Origin: Lepus europaeus
Lineage: Eukaryota > Chordata > Mammalia > Lagomorpha > Leporidae
Direction: 5' to 3'
NCBI RefSeq assembly: GCF_033115175.1
Contig: NC_084842.1
Location: 27,673,549-27,737,548 of the forward strand
Length of the DNA: 64,000 bases
The notes under the pieces are model-generated. The model saw only the letters and a program-made list of their open reading frames with translations, made no database searches and was not told where the DNA came from. Shown in pieces: positions 49,721 to 61,421 of this stretch (position 1 is its first letter; each line of letters begins with the position of its first letter). The position numbers were made by a program, and so were the translations under genes.

Positions 49721-50324
49721 GGATTCTGGGTAATGGTAGTGTTCTACACCCTGACCTATGTAGAGGCTTTGTAGGAGAGTTTGCTTTGTGCAAATTCTGC
49801 AGACTGTTCAGGTAAGATTCACGCACTTATTTTGTCATAGATCTTTCCATCACCCTTCTCCAGGAAAGAATATCACAGAGTGAGACTAACATAGGATAAA
49901 AAGTATAACAAAATGTTCTTATCCAACAGCACTATAAATCAACTAGACCTAACATCTCTAGAACATTCTGCCTAATAACAGAATACATGACCTTCTTAGG
50001 TACACATGAAACATTCTCTGGGATATACAAAACCACAAAACTAACTTCAATAAATTTAAAGACTGAAGTTACACAAAGCATGCTCTTTGGCTACACTGGA
50101 ATTAACTAAAAATCAACTAAACATGAAATGAGAAATTAACTAACATACAGAAATTAATACATTCCTAAATAATCTACCAAAGAAAAAATCACAAGGAAAA
50201 TTACAAAATAGTTTGAGAGGAATGAGAATTGAAATACAGCATACCAAAACTTAGAGCTACTGCTAAAGCAGTGCTTAGAGGAAAAATTTTAAACACCTAG
50301 ATTTAGAAAAAAAGGAGAGGTACC

Positions 50325-50575
50325 AAGATGGTGGAATAGGGAGGGAGCTCCCTGTTCTAGTCCAGGGGAAGATGGTGAAAAAACGTGCAGAGACTGAAGT
50401 CTCAGGGAAGTTTAGGGAGAAAATGACGGAGGAAACTGCATGCAAATTGGAGTGGGAGGACAGGTAGGGTAAGAAGAATCACTATCACTAAGTTCTTAAA
50501 GTTGTTTTTATGAAATGCATTAAGTTTTTATACCTTAAATAAAAGGTTTCTGGGGGGAAAAAGAATGCATCAAAT
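50325..50575 (+). mobile_element. Short element joining an L1-like 5' start to an L1-like 3' end
   Basis: About 250 bases interrupt the L1 ORF2 text. It opens GAGGTACCAAGATGGTGGAA, like the first bases of a lagomorph L1 5' UTR. It closes TTATACCTTAAATAAAAGGT followed by G/A-rich sequence, like an L1 3' end. No ORF lies between. The assignment of both ends to L1 is from memory and should be treated as tentative. Confidence 0.45.
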
Positions 50576-50604
50576 TAGTAACCTAACTTTCCACCTTAAG
50601 AAAA

Positions 50605-50877
50605 TGTAGAGGGCTGCTGGGCATTTGATCTCTGGTTAGGACACGCACATCCCATTTCAGGGTGCTTGTCTGGATACTTGACTCTGGCTCCTGACTTCAG
50701 CTTCCTGCTAATGCAGACTCTGGGGAGACAGCAGTGATAATAACCAAAGTAACTGAGTTCTTGCCACCTGCTTGGGAGACCTAGATTTGAAGATTTGCTG
50801 TTGCAGGCATCTTGTTTGAAGCAGAGGATGGGAGCTCTCTCTGTCTTTCAAATAAATGAAAAAGGAAAAAAAAAGGT
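50605..50877 (+). mobile_element. Very old C-SINE
   Basis: Diverged 5' end, then CTAATGCAGACTCTGGGGAG, GCTTGGGAGACCTAGATTTG and TTTCAAATAAATG plus A tail. Confidence 0.68.
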
Positions 50878-50936
50878 AAAGAGCAAAATAAACTCAGAGC
50901 CATCAGAAGAATGGACACAGTAAAGACTAGAATTGA

Positions 50937-51280
50937 GGGGCCAGTGCTGTGGTATAGCAGGTTAAGTGCTGCCTGAAGCGCTGGTACCCCATATGACTGA
51001 CGGTTTAAGTCCTGGCTGCTCTATTTCCAATCCAGCTATCTGCTAATATGCCTGGGAAAGCAGCGTAAGATGGCCCAAGTGTCTGGGCTCCTGCACCTAT
51101 GTGGGAGACCTGGATGATACTTCTGGCTCCTGGCTTTGGTCTGACCCAGTCCTGGCCATTGCAGCCATTTGGAGAGTGAACCAGCAGATGGCAGACTTCT
51201 CTCTCTCTGCTTCTGCCTCTCCCTCTCTCGTGTAACTCGCCTTTTAAATAAATATATATATATATATTTTTAAAAAGTAC
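50937..51280 (+). mobile_element. C-SINE, older type
   Basis: Begins AGGGGCCAGTGCTGTGGTAT, ends TTTTAAATAAATATATATAT. Confidence 0.88.
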
Positions 51281-51769
51281 TAGAATGGAATTCATGAAAC
51301 AGCATACAGAAAACCATTAGGGAAACATATGTAACTAAAAATTGGCTCTTTCAAAAGGCCCTTTAACAAATCTTTAGCTGAACTGACCAAGAAAATTTGA
51401 AAGAAGGCTTCAATTAATATGATTCAGGGGATATTATTACTAACCCTACAGATATAAAATGGACTATGAAAATTATATAGCAACAAATTAGATAAGCAAG
51501 ATGAAACAGATAAATTCATAAGAAGACAGAAGTTACTAACTAACTCAAGAAGAAAATTACAAATAGACTTAGGAAAAAAAAAAGAGTTGAATTTGTAAAC
51601 GAAAACTTCAACCAGTAACAGATGGCGTCACTGGTAAATTTTACTAACTATTTAAAGTAAAACTAATATCATTTTTTCCCTCAAAGCCTTCCAAAAGTAA
51701 AAAGGAGGAAATGCCTCTTAACTCATTCCATGAGACCAAAATTATTCTGATACTAAAATCTGATAAAGA

Positions 51770-52068
51770 GGATCAGTGTTGTGGTGCAGTGGGTTAATGC
51801 ACCACCTGCAACACTGGCATCCCATATGGGCACCAGTTCGAGTCCCAGCTGCTGCACTTCTGATCCAGCTCCCTGCTAATGTGCCTGAGAAAGCAGAGGA
51901 AGATGACCAAAGTGCTTGGGCCCCTGCACCCAAGTGCAAGACCCAGGTGAAGCTCCTGGTTCCCAGCTTCAGCCTGGCTCAGCCCCAGCTATTGCAGTAA
52001 TTTGGGGAGTAAACCAGCAAATGAAAGATTCCCCCCCAACTCTGCCTTTCAAATAAATCTTTAAAAAC
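51770..52068 (+). mobile_element. C-SINE, older type
   Basis: Begins GGATCAGTGTTGTGGTGCAG, ends TTTCAAATAAATCTTTAAAA. Confidence 0.88.
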
Positions 52069-52296
52069 CTGATAGATACATCACAAGAAATGAAAATTAT
52101 GAATATAGACACAAAAATCCTAATCAGAATAGCCCAAATCTAATCCATTAATGTGAAAAGGCTCTACACCATGACCATGTGGGATTTAACCTTGGGAGGT
52201 AAAATTGGCTTAACACTTGAAAATCAATTAACAAGCCATAATAAGTGAATAAAAGGCAAAAGTCACATGATCATCTCAATAGTTGCAGAAAAAATA

Positions 52297-52583
52297 ATTG
52301 GGCAGTGCTGTGGCACAGTGGGTTAAGTCTCCGCCTGTGGCGCCGGCTGCTCCTCTTCCAATCCAGCTTTCTATGGCCTGGGGAAACAGTGGAAGATGGC
52401 CCAAGGACTGCACCCACATGGCAGACCTGGAAGAAGCTCCTGGCTCCTGGCTTCAGACTGGTGCAGCTCCGGCCATTGCCGCCATTTGGGGAGTGAACCA
52501 GTAGATGGAAGACCTCTCTCTGTCTCTCCCTTTCACTGAATGTAACTCTACCTCTCAAATAGATAAATAAACCTTTAAAAAAA
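52297..52583 (+). mobile_element. C-SINE, internally deleted
   Basis: Begins TTGGGCAGTGCTGTGGCACA, ends CAAATAGATAAATAAACC. The CATATGGG part is missing, CCGGCTGCTCCTCTTCC following directly on the promoter region. Confidence 0.88.
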
Positions 52584-54693
52584 TTGTCAGATCCAATAGC
52601 TATTGATGATTAAAAAAAAAAAAACACTCAAGAAACTGAGAAAGGAAGTTTTCTTCAACCTGATAAACATCATGTATGAAAAACTGACAGCAAGAGTCAT
52701 ACTCAATGATGAATGGTTCCCCTCTAAGATCAAAAACTAGATAAGGATGTCTGATCTCACACCTCTTCCAACATTGTACTGGAAGCCCTAACCAGGGCAA
52801 ATAAGCAAGAAAAATAGACAAAAGGCATTCAACTAGGAAGGAACAAGATTATCTGCACAAAGATATGATCATACATACAGAACATCCTCAGGAATCCACT
52901 AAAAACTATTAGAATTAATACACAAGTTTATCAAGGTTGCAGGATACAAGAAAAATAAGCAAAAATCAATTAGGTAACAAATAATCAGAAAACGTGATGA
53001 AGAAAACAGTTCCATTCACAATAGTATCAAAAAGAATAAAATACTTAGGACTCTAAAGACTATAAGACGTTGTTGGAGGAAATTAAGGAACACTTAAATA
53101 AACAGAAATGCATCCAGAATCCATGGGACAAGCAGACTGAAAACTGTTAAGATGAAAATACCCCTGAACAGACCTGGAGTCAATGTTATTCCTTTCAAAA
53201 TCCTTGCTGCCACTTTTTGCAGAAATTGATGAACTGATACTAATATTCATACGAAATATTAGGGACCCTGAACAGACAAAACAATCTTGAAAGTGACAAG
53301 TAAAATTAGAGGACCGTCACTTCCTTCATTTCAAAATGACAACAGAGCAAGAGTGATCGGCATGGTACAGTCACAGAGAGGATGAAACACAATTGAGGGT
53401 TCAGACATATGCACTCTCACACTCAGGGCTGACAGGATGCAAGATAATTCAAAGAGGGAAAGAACATTTGTTTCAAGAAGTGGTGCTGGGACAGCTGCAC
53501 TCAAAGGAACGGAACTGGACGATTCCTCCCATCTCACATTAACAGCTTAAACGCACCAGGGATCTAAGCCTGAGACTCTTCCGAGGAGACACTGGGCGAA
53601 TCTCCATGGCATTAGGTGAGGCGAGCGCTTAGACACAACATCCGCAGCTACGTAATGAAGAAAGAATGGATCCCCTAGACTTTGATCAAAGTTAAAAACT
53701 TTTGTGCTGTAAAAGTTCATAACTCAGTGATGAAAAGATACGTAACTCATTACATCAAGAAACACAATTTGCAGTTCTTCAAGCTATTAAGTAGAGTTAT
53801 CACATGACCCAGTAATTCCACTCCTAGGTATACCAGTGTACCTGGGAGAAATGAAAAGGTGTCTATACAAAGGCTTGTATACACGAATGTTCATAGCGCC
53901 ATTATTTATAACAGTCAAAACACAGAACAACTCAGATGCTCATCAGCTGATGAATAAACAACATGTGTTACATTCACAACAGAGCATTACTTGAGACTAA
54001 AAAGGAATTTAATACTAGTACTGCTGCATTGTGGATTTACCTTGAAAACTGCATGCTAACTGAAAGAAGACCAGCCCAAGAGGAAAACAGCGAATTATCT
54101 CATTTGTATGAAATATCCAGAATAAGCAAATTGAGACAGAAAGTCATCAGTGGTCGCCTCGGGGGAATCGGGAGTGACTGCTCACAGGTGCAGGGGTGCT
54201 CACTGGGATGATGGCAGTGCCCTAATAGATTGCCAAGATGGCTACAAAACCCTGTGAGTATACGACAGTCCTCTAAGCTATGGCTGAAGTGCCTGAACTG
54301 TCCATTTAAGTGGAGGAATCACTTGATACATGGATTGAATTACAATAAAGCTAGTTCAGAAACCATACGCACAGGGTGATGGTTCTAAAGGCAAACCTGG
54401 GACTGTGACAGAAGCTCCACGGCTGTGTCTGCTTCCCTTTCACCACCCACCGTGACGTCCACCAGCCTCCCTGCACAGAGCAGGTGGTCAGTACTACACC
54501 GCTGCTTCATCTTTTCTCATCGACATTCTAAAACAAACTCGGACTCAGCTACAATACCACGAATGCCAAATCAGTGATGCCTCACCAAACGTCCCTCTGC
54601 AAATCCTTTCAGGCACTAATGCATGACTGCTGGTTGTAACAGACTGTTGAACAGCAAACACTCAGCGATACTGATGTGACAAAAGGAAAACCA

Positions 54694-55040
54694 GGGCCTG
54701 CGTATTGTGGTGTTCTAGGTCAACCCACCACCTACAATGCTGGCATCTAATATGGGCACTGCTTCATGTCCCGGCTGCTCCACTTCCGATCCAGCTCCCA
54801 GCTAAAGTGCCTGGGAAAGCAGTGGGACACAGTCCAAGTGCTTAGGCCCTTGCATCCAAGTGGGAGACCCAGAAGAAGCTCCTGGCTCTTGGCTTCTGGC
54901 TTTGGCCTGGCCCAGGCCTGGCCGTTGTGGCCATCTGGGAAGTGACGCAGTGGATGGAAGATTTCTCTCTCTGTTTCTCTCCTTCTCTAACTCTGACTTT
55001 CAAAATAAATAGATAAATCACTACAAAATGAAAACAAAAA
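54694..55040 (+). mobile_element. C-SINE, older type
   Basis: Begins GGGCCTGCGTATTGTGGTGT, ends CAAAATAAATAGATAAATCA, followed by an (AAAAC)n tail. Confidence 0.85.
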
Positions 55041-55167
55041 CAAAAACAAAAAAACTAACACACTAATTAGGCTTAATGATTTAAAATTTGCAAAAATCTA
55101 AGAGTGCCAATGGAATCAAGTATGTGAACACAAGGTATCAAAGTGTGCATTTAAATAAAAAGGTTTG

Positions 55168-55483
55168 GGGCTGGTGTTGTGGTGGAGTGGGTAAAACCTC
55201 TGTCTACAGTGCCAGCATCCCATACGGGCGCCGATTTGAGTCCTGGCTGCTCCACTTCCGATCCAGCTCCCTGCTAATGCACCTAGGAAAGTAGCAGAAG
55301 ATGGCTCAAGTGCTTGGGTCCCTGACACCCACATGGGAATCCTAGAAGAAACTCCTGGCTTCGGCCTGGCCCAGCACTGGGAAGTGAACCAGCAGATTGA
55401 AGAACTCTCTGTCTTGCCTTCTCGCTTTGTAATTTTGCCTTTCAAATAAAGAAAATAAATCTTTAAATAAATAAATAAAAAAG
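55168..55483 (+). mobile_element. C-SINE, older type
   Basis: Begins GGGGCTGGTGTTGTGGTGGA, ends in (AAAT)n. AAAAAGGTTT on both sides is the target duplication. Confidence 0.88.
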
Positions 55484-55691
55484 GTTTTCAATGGCCACAT
55501 AAAAAAGTGAAGCATGATCCTTTTATAAATCTTACTTGAAACAAAGCTGGAAATTGTCTTTCATTTTTATTTTTATGAGGCTGAGAAGAGGGTAAAGCTA
55601 TGAAAGGAAAAGAAGGAAAGCCAGAAAAAATGAATAAAAAATCATGAGTCTCAGAGAATTCTGTGCTTCCCATCGCTCTATTAAATCTTTT

Positions 55692-56021
55692 TTTTTTTTT
55701 TCTTGACAGGCAGAGTGGACAGTGAGAGAGAGAGAGAGACAGAGAGAAAGGTCTTCCTTTGCCATTGGTTCACCCTCCAATGGCCGCTGTGGCCGGCGCA
55801 CCGCGCTGATTCGAAGGCAGGAGCCAGGTGCTTCTCCTGGCCTCCCATGGGGTGCAGGGCCCAAGCACTTGGGTCATCCTCCACTGCACTCCCGGGCCAT
55901 AGCAGAGAGCTGGCCTGGAAGAGGGGCAACCGGGACAGAATCCGGCGCCCCAACCGGGACTAGAACCCGGTGCGCCGGCGCCACAAGGCAGAGGATTAGC
56001 CTGTTGAGCCACGGCGCCGGC
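55692..56021 (-). mobile_element. Young-type C-SINE beside a WWC2 exon
   Basis: Poly-T, then CTTGACAGGCAGAGTGGACA to CCACGGCGCCGGCC. Target duplication CGCTCTATTAAATCTT / CGCTCTATTAAGTCTT. It lies 43 bases from the WWC2 exon that ends at 56065, just past its donor site. Confidence 0.95.
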
Positions 56022-56064
56022 CGCTCTATTAAGTCTTAATGACTGTTCTCTCATTCTGACTCAC

Positions 56065-56229
56065 CAGATCTATAGAGTCTCCCAACGGCTGGTTTGGTGG
56101 AAATACGGAATCTTCTTTTTCTTCTTCATTCTGTCTACAAGGCATTTGCTTGGAAGGAAGCAAGTTATACCACAGAGTGAAGATCTCGTTGGAAAATGGC
56201 AAATCTGCCAGGCTGATCTGAGTTCCAGC
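56065..56229 (-). CDS. WWC2: WWC2 exon: end of the C2 domain
   Basis: 165 nt, phase 0 at both ends. It encodes AGTQISLADLPFSNEIFTLW then YNLLPSKQ, the closing strands of the C2 fold (KIBRA: GAQISLAEV...RWYNLLSYK), followed by an acidic, Pro-containing tail ending SIDL. Acceptor ATAG before 56229; donor GTGAGT at 56064. In WWC proteins the C2 domain binds phosphoinositides and helps place the protein at membranes. A C-SINE sits only 43 bases beyond the donor side of this exon (55692-56021). Confidence 0.95.
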
Positions 56230-57716
56230 CTATGTGAAATGAAAAGAAAAAGAAAGAAGAGAGAAATGAAGATGTTTAAATTAGTCTTTGTTCTTTATGA
56301 CACAATCAAGATTATCAGGTGAGCTCACTTTAGGGGAAACAAATCCCCACACGGTACTCATGATATAAAGCACTGGTGGGATTTTTAAAAGGTCAGTGCC
56401 GTCTTGTTTTCCAGCAGGACTAAATAAGAAATCACCCCCAAATTAAAGTCAATCCCGGCATCACTGTTAGATACCACTTCGTCAACAACTAATGACTAAG
56501 CGTAAAGCCTTTTTTTTTTGTTTTTTGCAAATGTGCAATTATTTTTAAGTAAAGAATTGAAAAACAAAATAAATGATAATCCTAAACATAAAACTTCTTG
56601 TAATAAACCGTAAAAGTGACTTAGTACTCACAAACAGTCCATCATCCACTGAAAATTTTTAAAACAAATTCAAATGCCAACTGGTTCTCGAATGAGAATC
56701 ATATAGGGAAGTTTTTCTTTGGACAGGAAGGTTACAGAAGAGTCCAAAAAAGGAGTGGCTAAAGGCTTTCATGTTCCACCACATCACACACAGCCAGAAG
56801 CTAACTGAAACTATGTTACTGGTTTTGAAGAGATCCCGATGAGCACGGTTAGGAACTTTACTGAGGGCTCAGATGTGGCACAGTTAGAAAGTCTGTTCTC
56901 TAGCCTGTCATTTTCTTTATTGGTGGACATTATCAAACTTTTTTTTTTTCCAAGAAGAAACCTATCACTCTTCAACTTTTGTTCATCAGGAAACAGGCGT
57001 GGGTCTGTGCTTCCCACGGACTGCAGAGGAACCCTCAGCTGGAGACGCTAACACGGCACCCCTTCAGATGCCTGGGTTATTATGAACAATGGTGGCTGAA
57101 AGTCATAATTAGCTAAGTGTGGAGTCTTCCGTCGTGGCATCTGAATATTATATTGCTCTAAATACCATCTTCCTGGAAGCGCTGATACTGTGGTGAGGAG
57201 AATGAGTGGAGTAAGCGAACTGTATATTCGGTGTATTGCTTAATTTAAGTCCGTAACAGTGAATTGTGTGCCGGGAAGTCTTGACAATCTGTGGCTCGGG
57301 CCCGCAGTGCCTGTGTGCCCCTGGGTACGTTCTCTAAGCAGCTCTCGATCTGAACAAGGGGGAATCACACCTTTCCTAGTGACTTTCATAAGGCTGTCTT
57401 GAAGTGAAGACACCCAGTGCTCAGCACAGGGCTTGGCGCTGGGAGAAGTGAACACGCTGCACACGGAACTGTCACAACAGAGGCAACAGTTCTTCTGTTG
57501 TCAGAGGGCTAAACACAAAGTAGAATTCATAGAGTCAAGATTTATAAGCACATTTTAAAAATCTGGAATAAGAGAATGAATGATGGAAATCAATACTCCA
57601 GGGAAAAAAGAACCCACACAAACCAAACAGCCACTGGCTGTACCTCAAGGCATAGGGCAGGTAGACAGCAGCTTCAGGGCTGGCCACAGAGCAAGCAGGA
57701 CCGCGAGGTCACCTAC
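56230..57716 (-). other. WWC2 intron, single copy
   Basis: No SINE or L1 hallmark seen. Nothing else recognised. Confidence 0.5.
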
Positions 57717-57909
57717 CAGGCACTCCTCCCTCCGGTGCTTCCTCGCAGAGCACAGATCTACTCGCAGCGTCTTCTGCTGTAAGGCTGCCTGGGAGATGGC
57801 CACTCGGAACACATCACTGAACAAAACGGATTCTGTGGGCGGATGGACTTTTGTCCGAAAGAGACAGCTGACGTCAGCTGAGGAGGGAAGCACAGCGACC
57901 CTGAAATAT
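57717..57909 (-). CDS. WWC2: WWC2 exon: core of the C2 domain
   Basis: 193 nt. The first base completes an ATA codon, then YFRVAVLPSSADVSCLFRTK, a central stretch with VFRVAISQAALQQKTLRVDL, and EECL at the end. This matches the KIBRA block IRVAVLPCS...LFRT...ALHQKTLRVDV...LEECL. Acceptor GCAG before 57909; donor GTAGGT at 57716. It joins in frame to AGTQISLADL of the next exon. Confidence 0.95.
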
Positions 57910-59046
57910 CTGCGAAGAGCAAGGATAAAATGGGTTTCACAGCTCCTTCAACTGCTCTGGGTTCATGGCTGCTGCTTGGTATCTGCAAAGGAGAGACGGA
58001 AGGCACTGACGAGTTCCCTGTCCAGCTGCAGCACTGCTGCCGGGGCGCTCGCTGCTCGGCCGCAGAGACCTCTTCTTAACCCGCCCGTGCCGACTGCGCG
58101 CTGAGCCTGCAGCGGCCCAGCCTGCCACGCACGAGACTGCAGCAAAGGCATGTGACTGGGAAGTGGCGAGGAGGACAGTCGCGGGGCAGGCAAAGTTCAC
58201 GTCCCACCTGCGCCATGCACAGTCAACTCCAAGATCAGTTACTGTGAGCTCAGGAGGGCAGGAACACACTCAGTAGGTACTGGAGACTTTATCCCATATC
58301 CTCGTAACTCATACCCTGAGCATGAGACAAGAGATGCTGGTGACCACTTCCCAGAAATGGGATACATTATCCTACTAGAGAAGAAAGGCTGAGTAGCATA
58401 TTGTTCAGAAAACTTAAACAGCTTGAAAACATCACCGCCCAGCACCTCTGGAGTCTCAGATGTGACAGGCTGTGTTCACAGTCTATGCTTCACATCATTC
58501 AAAGAAGACCCACAGTTCCTGCGAACTGCACGAAGCTTTTTCCTTGTAATCCCAGAAAGACAACGCCCACCAAACCCACTCCTAATCCCGTGTCCAGGCT
58601 TCCCTAACTCACATTCTGGAAACACACTTTTCTCCAAGTAACTTCACACGCAAAGGCAGAACTGAGGGACGTCGTACTACTTTGTACTTTACGTCAACAT
58701 TAATTCTGGAGACTCGGTATTAGAGATCTAGTGAGCCTTGCTTCCAGAGCCCGGGCTGGGGAGTCAGCAGAGGAAACCCGTCTACTCTGCCTTCACGGAA
58801 CAGCAGCAGAGGAGAGGCCTGTCAGTTAGCATGGAGCTTTCAGTCTTACTCTGCACCAGTGACCTAGCCCCTTCAGAGATCTTACACTGGTTAACAGCTA
58901 AAGGCACAAAGGAGAGAAGGAGGCGGTGCTTTTCCTCTTATCCTGCTGGGGGTGGCAGGTGCAAACTGGATTCAGACAAGCCGGAAGTCACTCATGGAAA
59001 CACTGCGAAGCACAAATTCTGCTACAATGAACAATAAAAAAACTCA
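57910..59046 (-). other. WWC2 intron, single copy
   Basis: A GC-rich patch lies at about 58020-58140. Open - strand frames here do not match the C2 domain or any protein I know. Confidence 0.5.
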
Positions 59047-59350
59047 GGGGTGGGCATTATGGCACAGTGGATGAAGCCACCACTTGCAACGTCTGCATTC
59101 CGTTTCAGAGTTTAGATCGAGTCCAGCTACTCCGTTCCCAACACAGTTCCCTTCTAGTGTGCCTGGGGAGGCAATGGATGAGGGTCCCAGTAGTTGTGTC
59201 CCTGCCACCCACATGGGAGACGCAGATGGAGGCCTGGCTCCTGGCTTCTGCCTGGCTCAGGCCTGCCTGTTGCAGGCATTTGGGGAGTGAACCAGTAAAT
59301 GGAAGATCTCTCTCTCTCTGCCTTTCAAATAAATAAATTAATCTAAAAAC
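59047..59350 (+). mobile_element. Old C-SINE
   Basis: Begins GGGGTGGGCATTATGGCACA, ends TTTCAAATAAATAAATTAAT. Confidence 0.83.
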
Positions 59351-60330
59351 ACAGTCTTGAGGTGGTGGGGAAAATAACTACTTGAAGGTATTTATATCAG
59401 TCATTTTTACAGTGTCTCTGTTTAGTTTATGTATGGGTTTCTGAAAGTATTGCTATGGAGCCCGGAACAAGCTGAGAGGAGAAGGGCATTCCGTATGCAT
59501 CAGCTTGGCTGATGACTACTGGCCCTGAACTGCCCAGGGCGTCCTCCCACCTGCACAGGACTCTGTGACTTCCTGTGAGGTGAGGATGCCTGTCATTGCC
59601 TTGGGTAAGGTTCAGCGTGCGGGTAGGTGCACCCCTGCACCCCGAGTTAAAGACAGTGCATGTTTTGGGAGCATTCTGCAGTTCTTCCTGGGTTTGTGAG
59701 CGGCTCTCACAGGTCACAGATTCAGTGTCTGGTAAACCTAACTCCTCTCTCACCTGTCTTATTAAAAGGCCACCAATGGCAAGCACCATTTCCATAGTGT
59801 ATTTACTGGCAGGGAGAAATCACAAACATATTATCTAGTCGCCTTGCCTGAATACTTCCAACTGGTATTTTCGTACCAGGCCACGGCAGCAGACTCCCAC
59901 CCTCTGCCTGCTCTTGTTAGTGGGCTCACTAATAATCCCAAGCCTCGATCTCAGGAAGACTTCTGAGTCTGCGCCATTCCGCTCTAGCTCTGAAGGCCGT
60001 CAACACAAGACAGCCACTCTCTCTTCTGCTGCTGCCCGCTCCAAATCTTGATCTAGCTCTTCTGTGTTTGTTTTTTTGATCCAATTTCTTTTCTCTGACA
60101 AATATGAGATGTGAATGGAAGCTTGTAGAGAAAACATTCAGAACTCTCCTATAATAGTTCTTTTTCATTGAGGAATACACTCTGCCGTAAGGAAAAATAT
60201 CCAGCTGGCCGAGTACAGAGTCTTGGGGATCACTCCTCGACAGCTTAGTTCCAAGTCCTTGTATTGTCACACTCAAAATATGATCAAGATCCACATCCTG
60301 ACTCAGGAAGTCTAAATGCAGGTAGACATA
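59351..60330 (-). other. WWC2 intron with an unassigned 135-codon - strand ORF
   Basis: The - strand frame from 60333 to 59929 is open for about 135 codons (e.g. LSQDVDLDHILSVTIQGLGT). It has no splice-consistent link to the WWC2 exons on either side, whose reading frames join directly. Probably chance or a retrocopy scrap. Confidence 0.35.
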
Positions 60331-60332
60331 CA

Positions 60333-60445
60333 TGAGGATATTTCAAAAAGTTCATGGAAAACGGAATTAAAAGATTAATTTATTTTGGAATCCAAGCAAG
60401 GTTTTTTCAGTTTGCATTTCCATGCATGCTTTGAAGACCTCCTTT
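60333..60445. mobile_element. Mariner-like miniature inverted-repeat element
   Basis: The left end GAGGATATTTCAAAAAGTTC followed by ATGGAAA and the right part TTTCCATGCATGCTTTGAAG followed by ACCTCC are imperfect inverted repeats around a short AT-rich centre. This is the plan of mammalian mariner-derived miniature elements. No transposase is present. Confidence 0.55.
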
Positions 60446-61113
60446 GCATGCAGCCCATTCATATCCGTGAGGCCTTAAAAGAGTCCCCAGAACTCTGGCT
60501 CCAGAAGTGTGAGTGGAGGTCAGCTCTCAGACAGTGCCGAAGCAACGGCCTGTGCAGCACTGGGCCGCCACTTCGCTGGGCTTCCTGGATTGATGAAGTG
60601 AAGGAACTACGAAATCATTGTTCACAGGGAAGCGAATGCTTGAGGAGAAAAATGTTTGACTGGAGACGTGGTACCAACAAGTAAGATTTAATCACCATCT
60701 TTTCATGTGAAAGATCAGAAAATTCCTCTAAGCCAATTGTAGGAAATACTATGCAATAACAAAAATCGTAGTAACTATAATGTAATAACAACCAACTTCA
60801 TTGTATTTCAAATAATCAGGCCCAACACAGCATGATTCAGAATTTCTGATTGAAAATGGGGATACAGAGTCTTGACACCTAGTTTAATAATGAGTGAACT
60901 GAGAAAGACCAAAACCTAGTATGCCTGTGTCACGTTTTCCTTCTCATCTTTATCTACTGACGATTTACTAGGTCATCCCTCATCCTCATTTTGACAAACT
61001 GCTTAAGGACAACAAACATATCTTACAAGAAAAATTATAATTTCTTTTATTTGTTCTTCACTGATTTCAGAAGCATTAAGTTCTTTGAGTTGTTCTCCAC
61101 TGATTTTACTTAC

Positions 61114-61200
61114 ATTTTTGAAGTATGAGGTATCAAGAAGGCATGGAGATTTCGAAGTTGTGCTATAATCACCATGAAACTTGAGTTTTTTGCATCGTAT
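61114..61200 (-). CDS. WWC2: WWC2 exon: second strand region of the C2 domain
   Basis: 87 nt. The first A completes an AGA arginine, then YDAKNSSFMVIIAQLRNLHA and FLIPHTSK, with the last AT completed by the next exon. The family motif is L-R-Y-(D/N)...(F)..(I/V)(I)..QL.NL.A (KIBRA: LRYDEKNKQFAILIIQLSNLSALL). Acceptor ACAG before 61200; donor GTAAGT at 61113. It is too short to stand out as an ORF and was found by reading the strand between the neighbouring exons. Confidence 0.95.
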
Positions 61201-61293
61201 CTGTTAGAAGATGAAGGAAGTCAGCAATCTCCACAGGTCACCTGTCACTGCACAGACTCCCGCGCTTGCTTTCCCCACCTACCCATGCCCTAC

Positions 61294-61374
61294 CTGAGTC
61301 CGATCTGCACCTGGGCGGTCTCCACGATGGCAACATCCTCTCCACCGCACGCAGCGTCTTCGAGTTCACCAGGC
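61294..61374 (-). CDS. WWC2: WWC2 exon: start of the C2 domain
   Basis: 81 nt. The first G completes CAG (Gln), then PGELEDAACGGEDVAIVETA and QVQIGL, ending AG to make Arg with the next exon. AQVQIGLRYD is the first C2 strand. Acceptor CCAG before 61374; donor GTAGGG at 61293. On the coding strand, a SINE with a very long CT-rich tract begins about 48 bases upstream of this acceptor (61422-61826). Confidence 0.93.
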
Positions 61375-61421
61375 CTGGGAGAGAACAGGCAATCAATGAA
61401 TTACTATTTGCTACTCAATTA

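Larger units (their letters stand above)
49880..54693 (+). mobile_element. Old L1, most of ORF2 in + orientation
   Basis: Ordered ORF2 words: 50240-50320 (AAAGCAGTGCTTAGAGGAAA), 51285-51760 (TTGGCTCTTTCAAAAGGCCC, AGCTGAACTGACCAAGAAAA), 52660-53100 (AGTCATACTCAATGATGAAT, AACATTGTACTGGAAGCCCT), 53150-53780 and the 3' end to about 54340 (CACATGACCCAGTAATTCCA, GTTCATAGCGCCATTATTTA). Interrupted by a short chimeric element and four SINEs. Heavily decayed; no working ORF. Confidence 0.85.

Noticed and set aside
11014-56054. A recurring 'protein family' with words such as GAPTGTRTRCAGAARRRISLL and PGSWLRIS on both strands at dozens of places
   Set aside because: All are translations of C-SINE copies; they lie exactly inside SINE boundaries and have no coding role.
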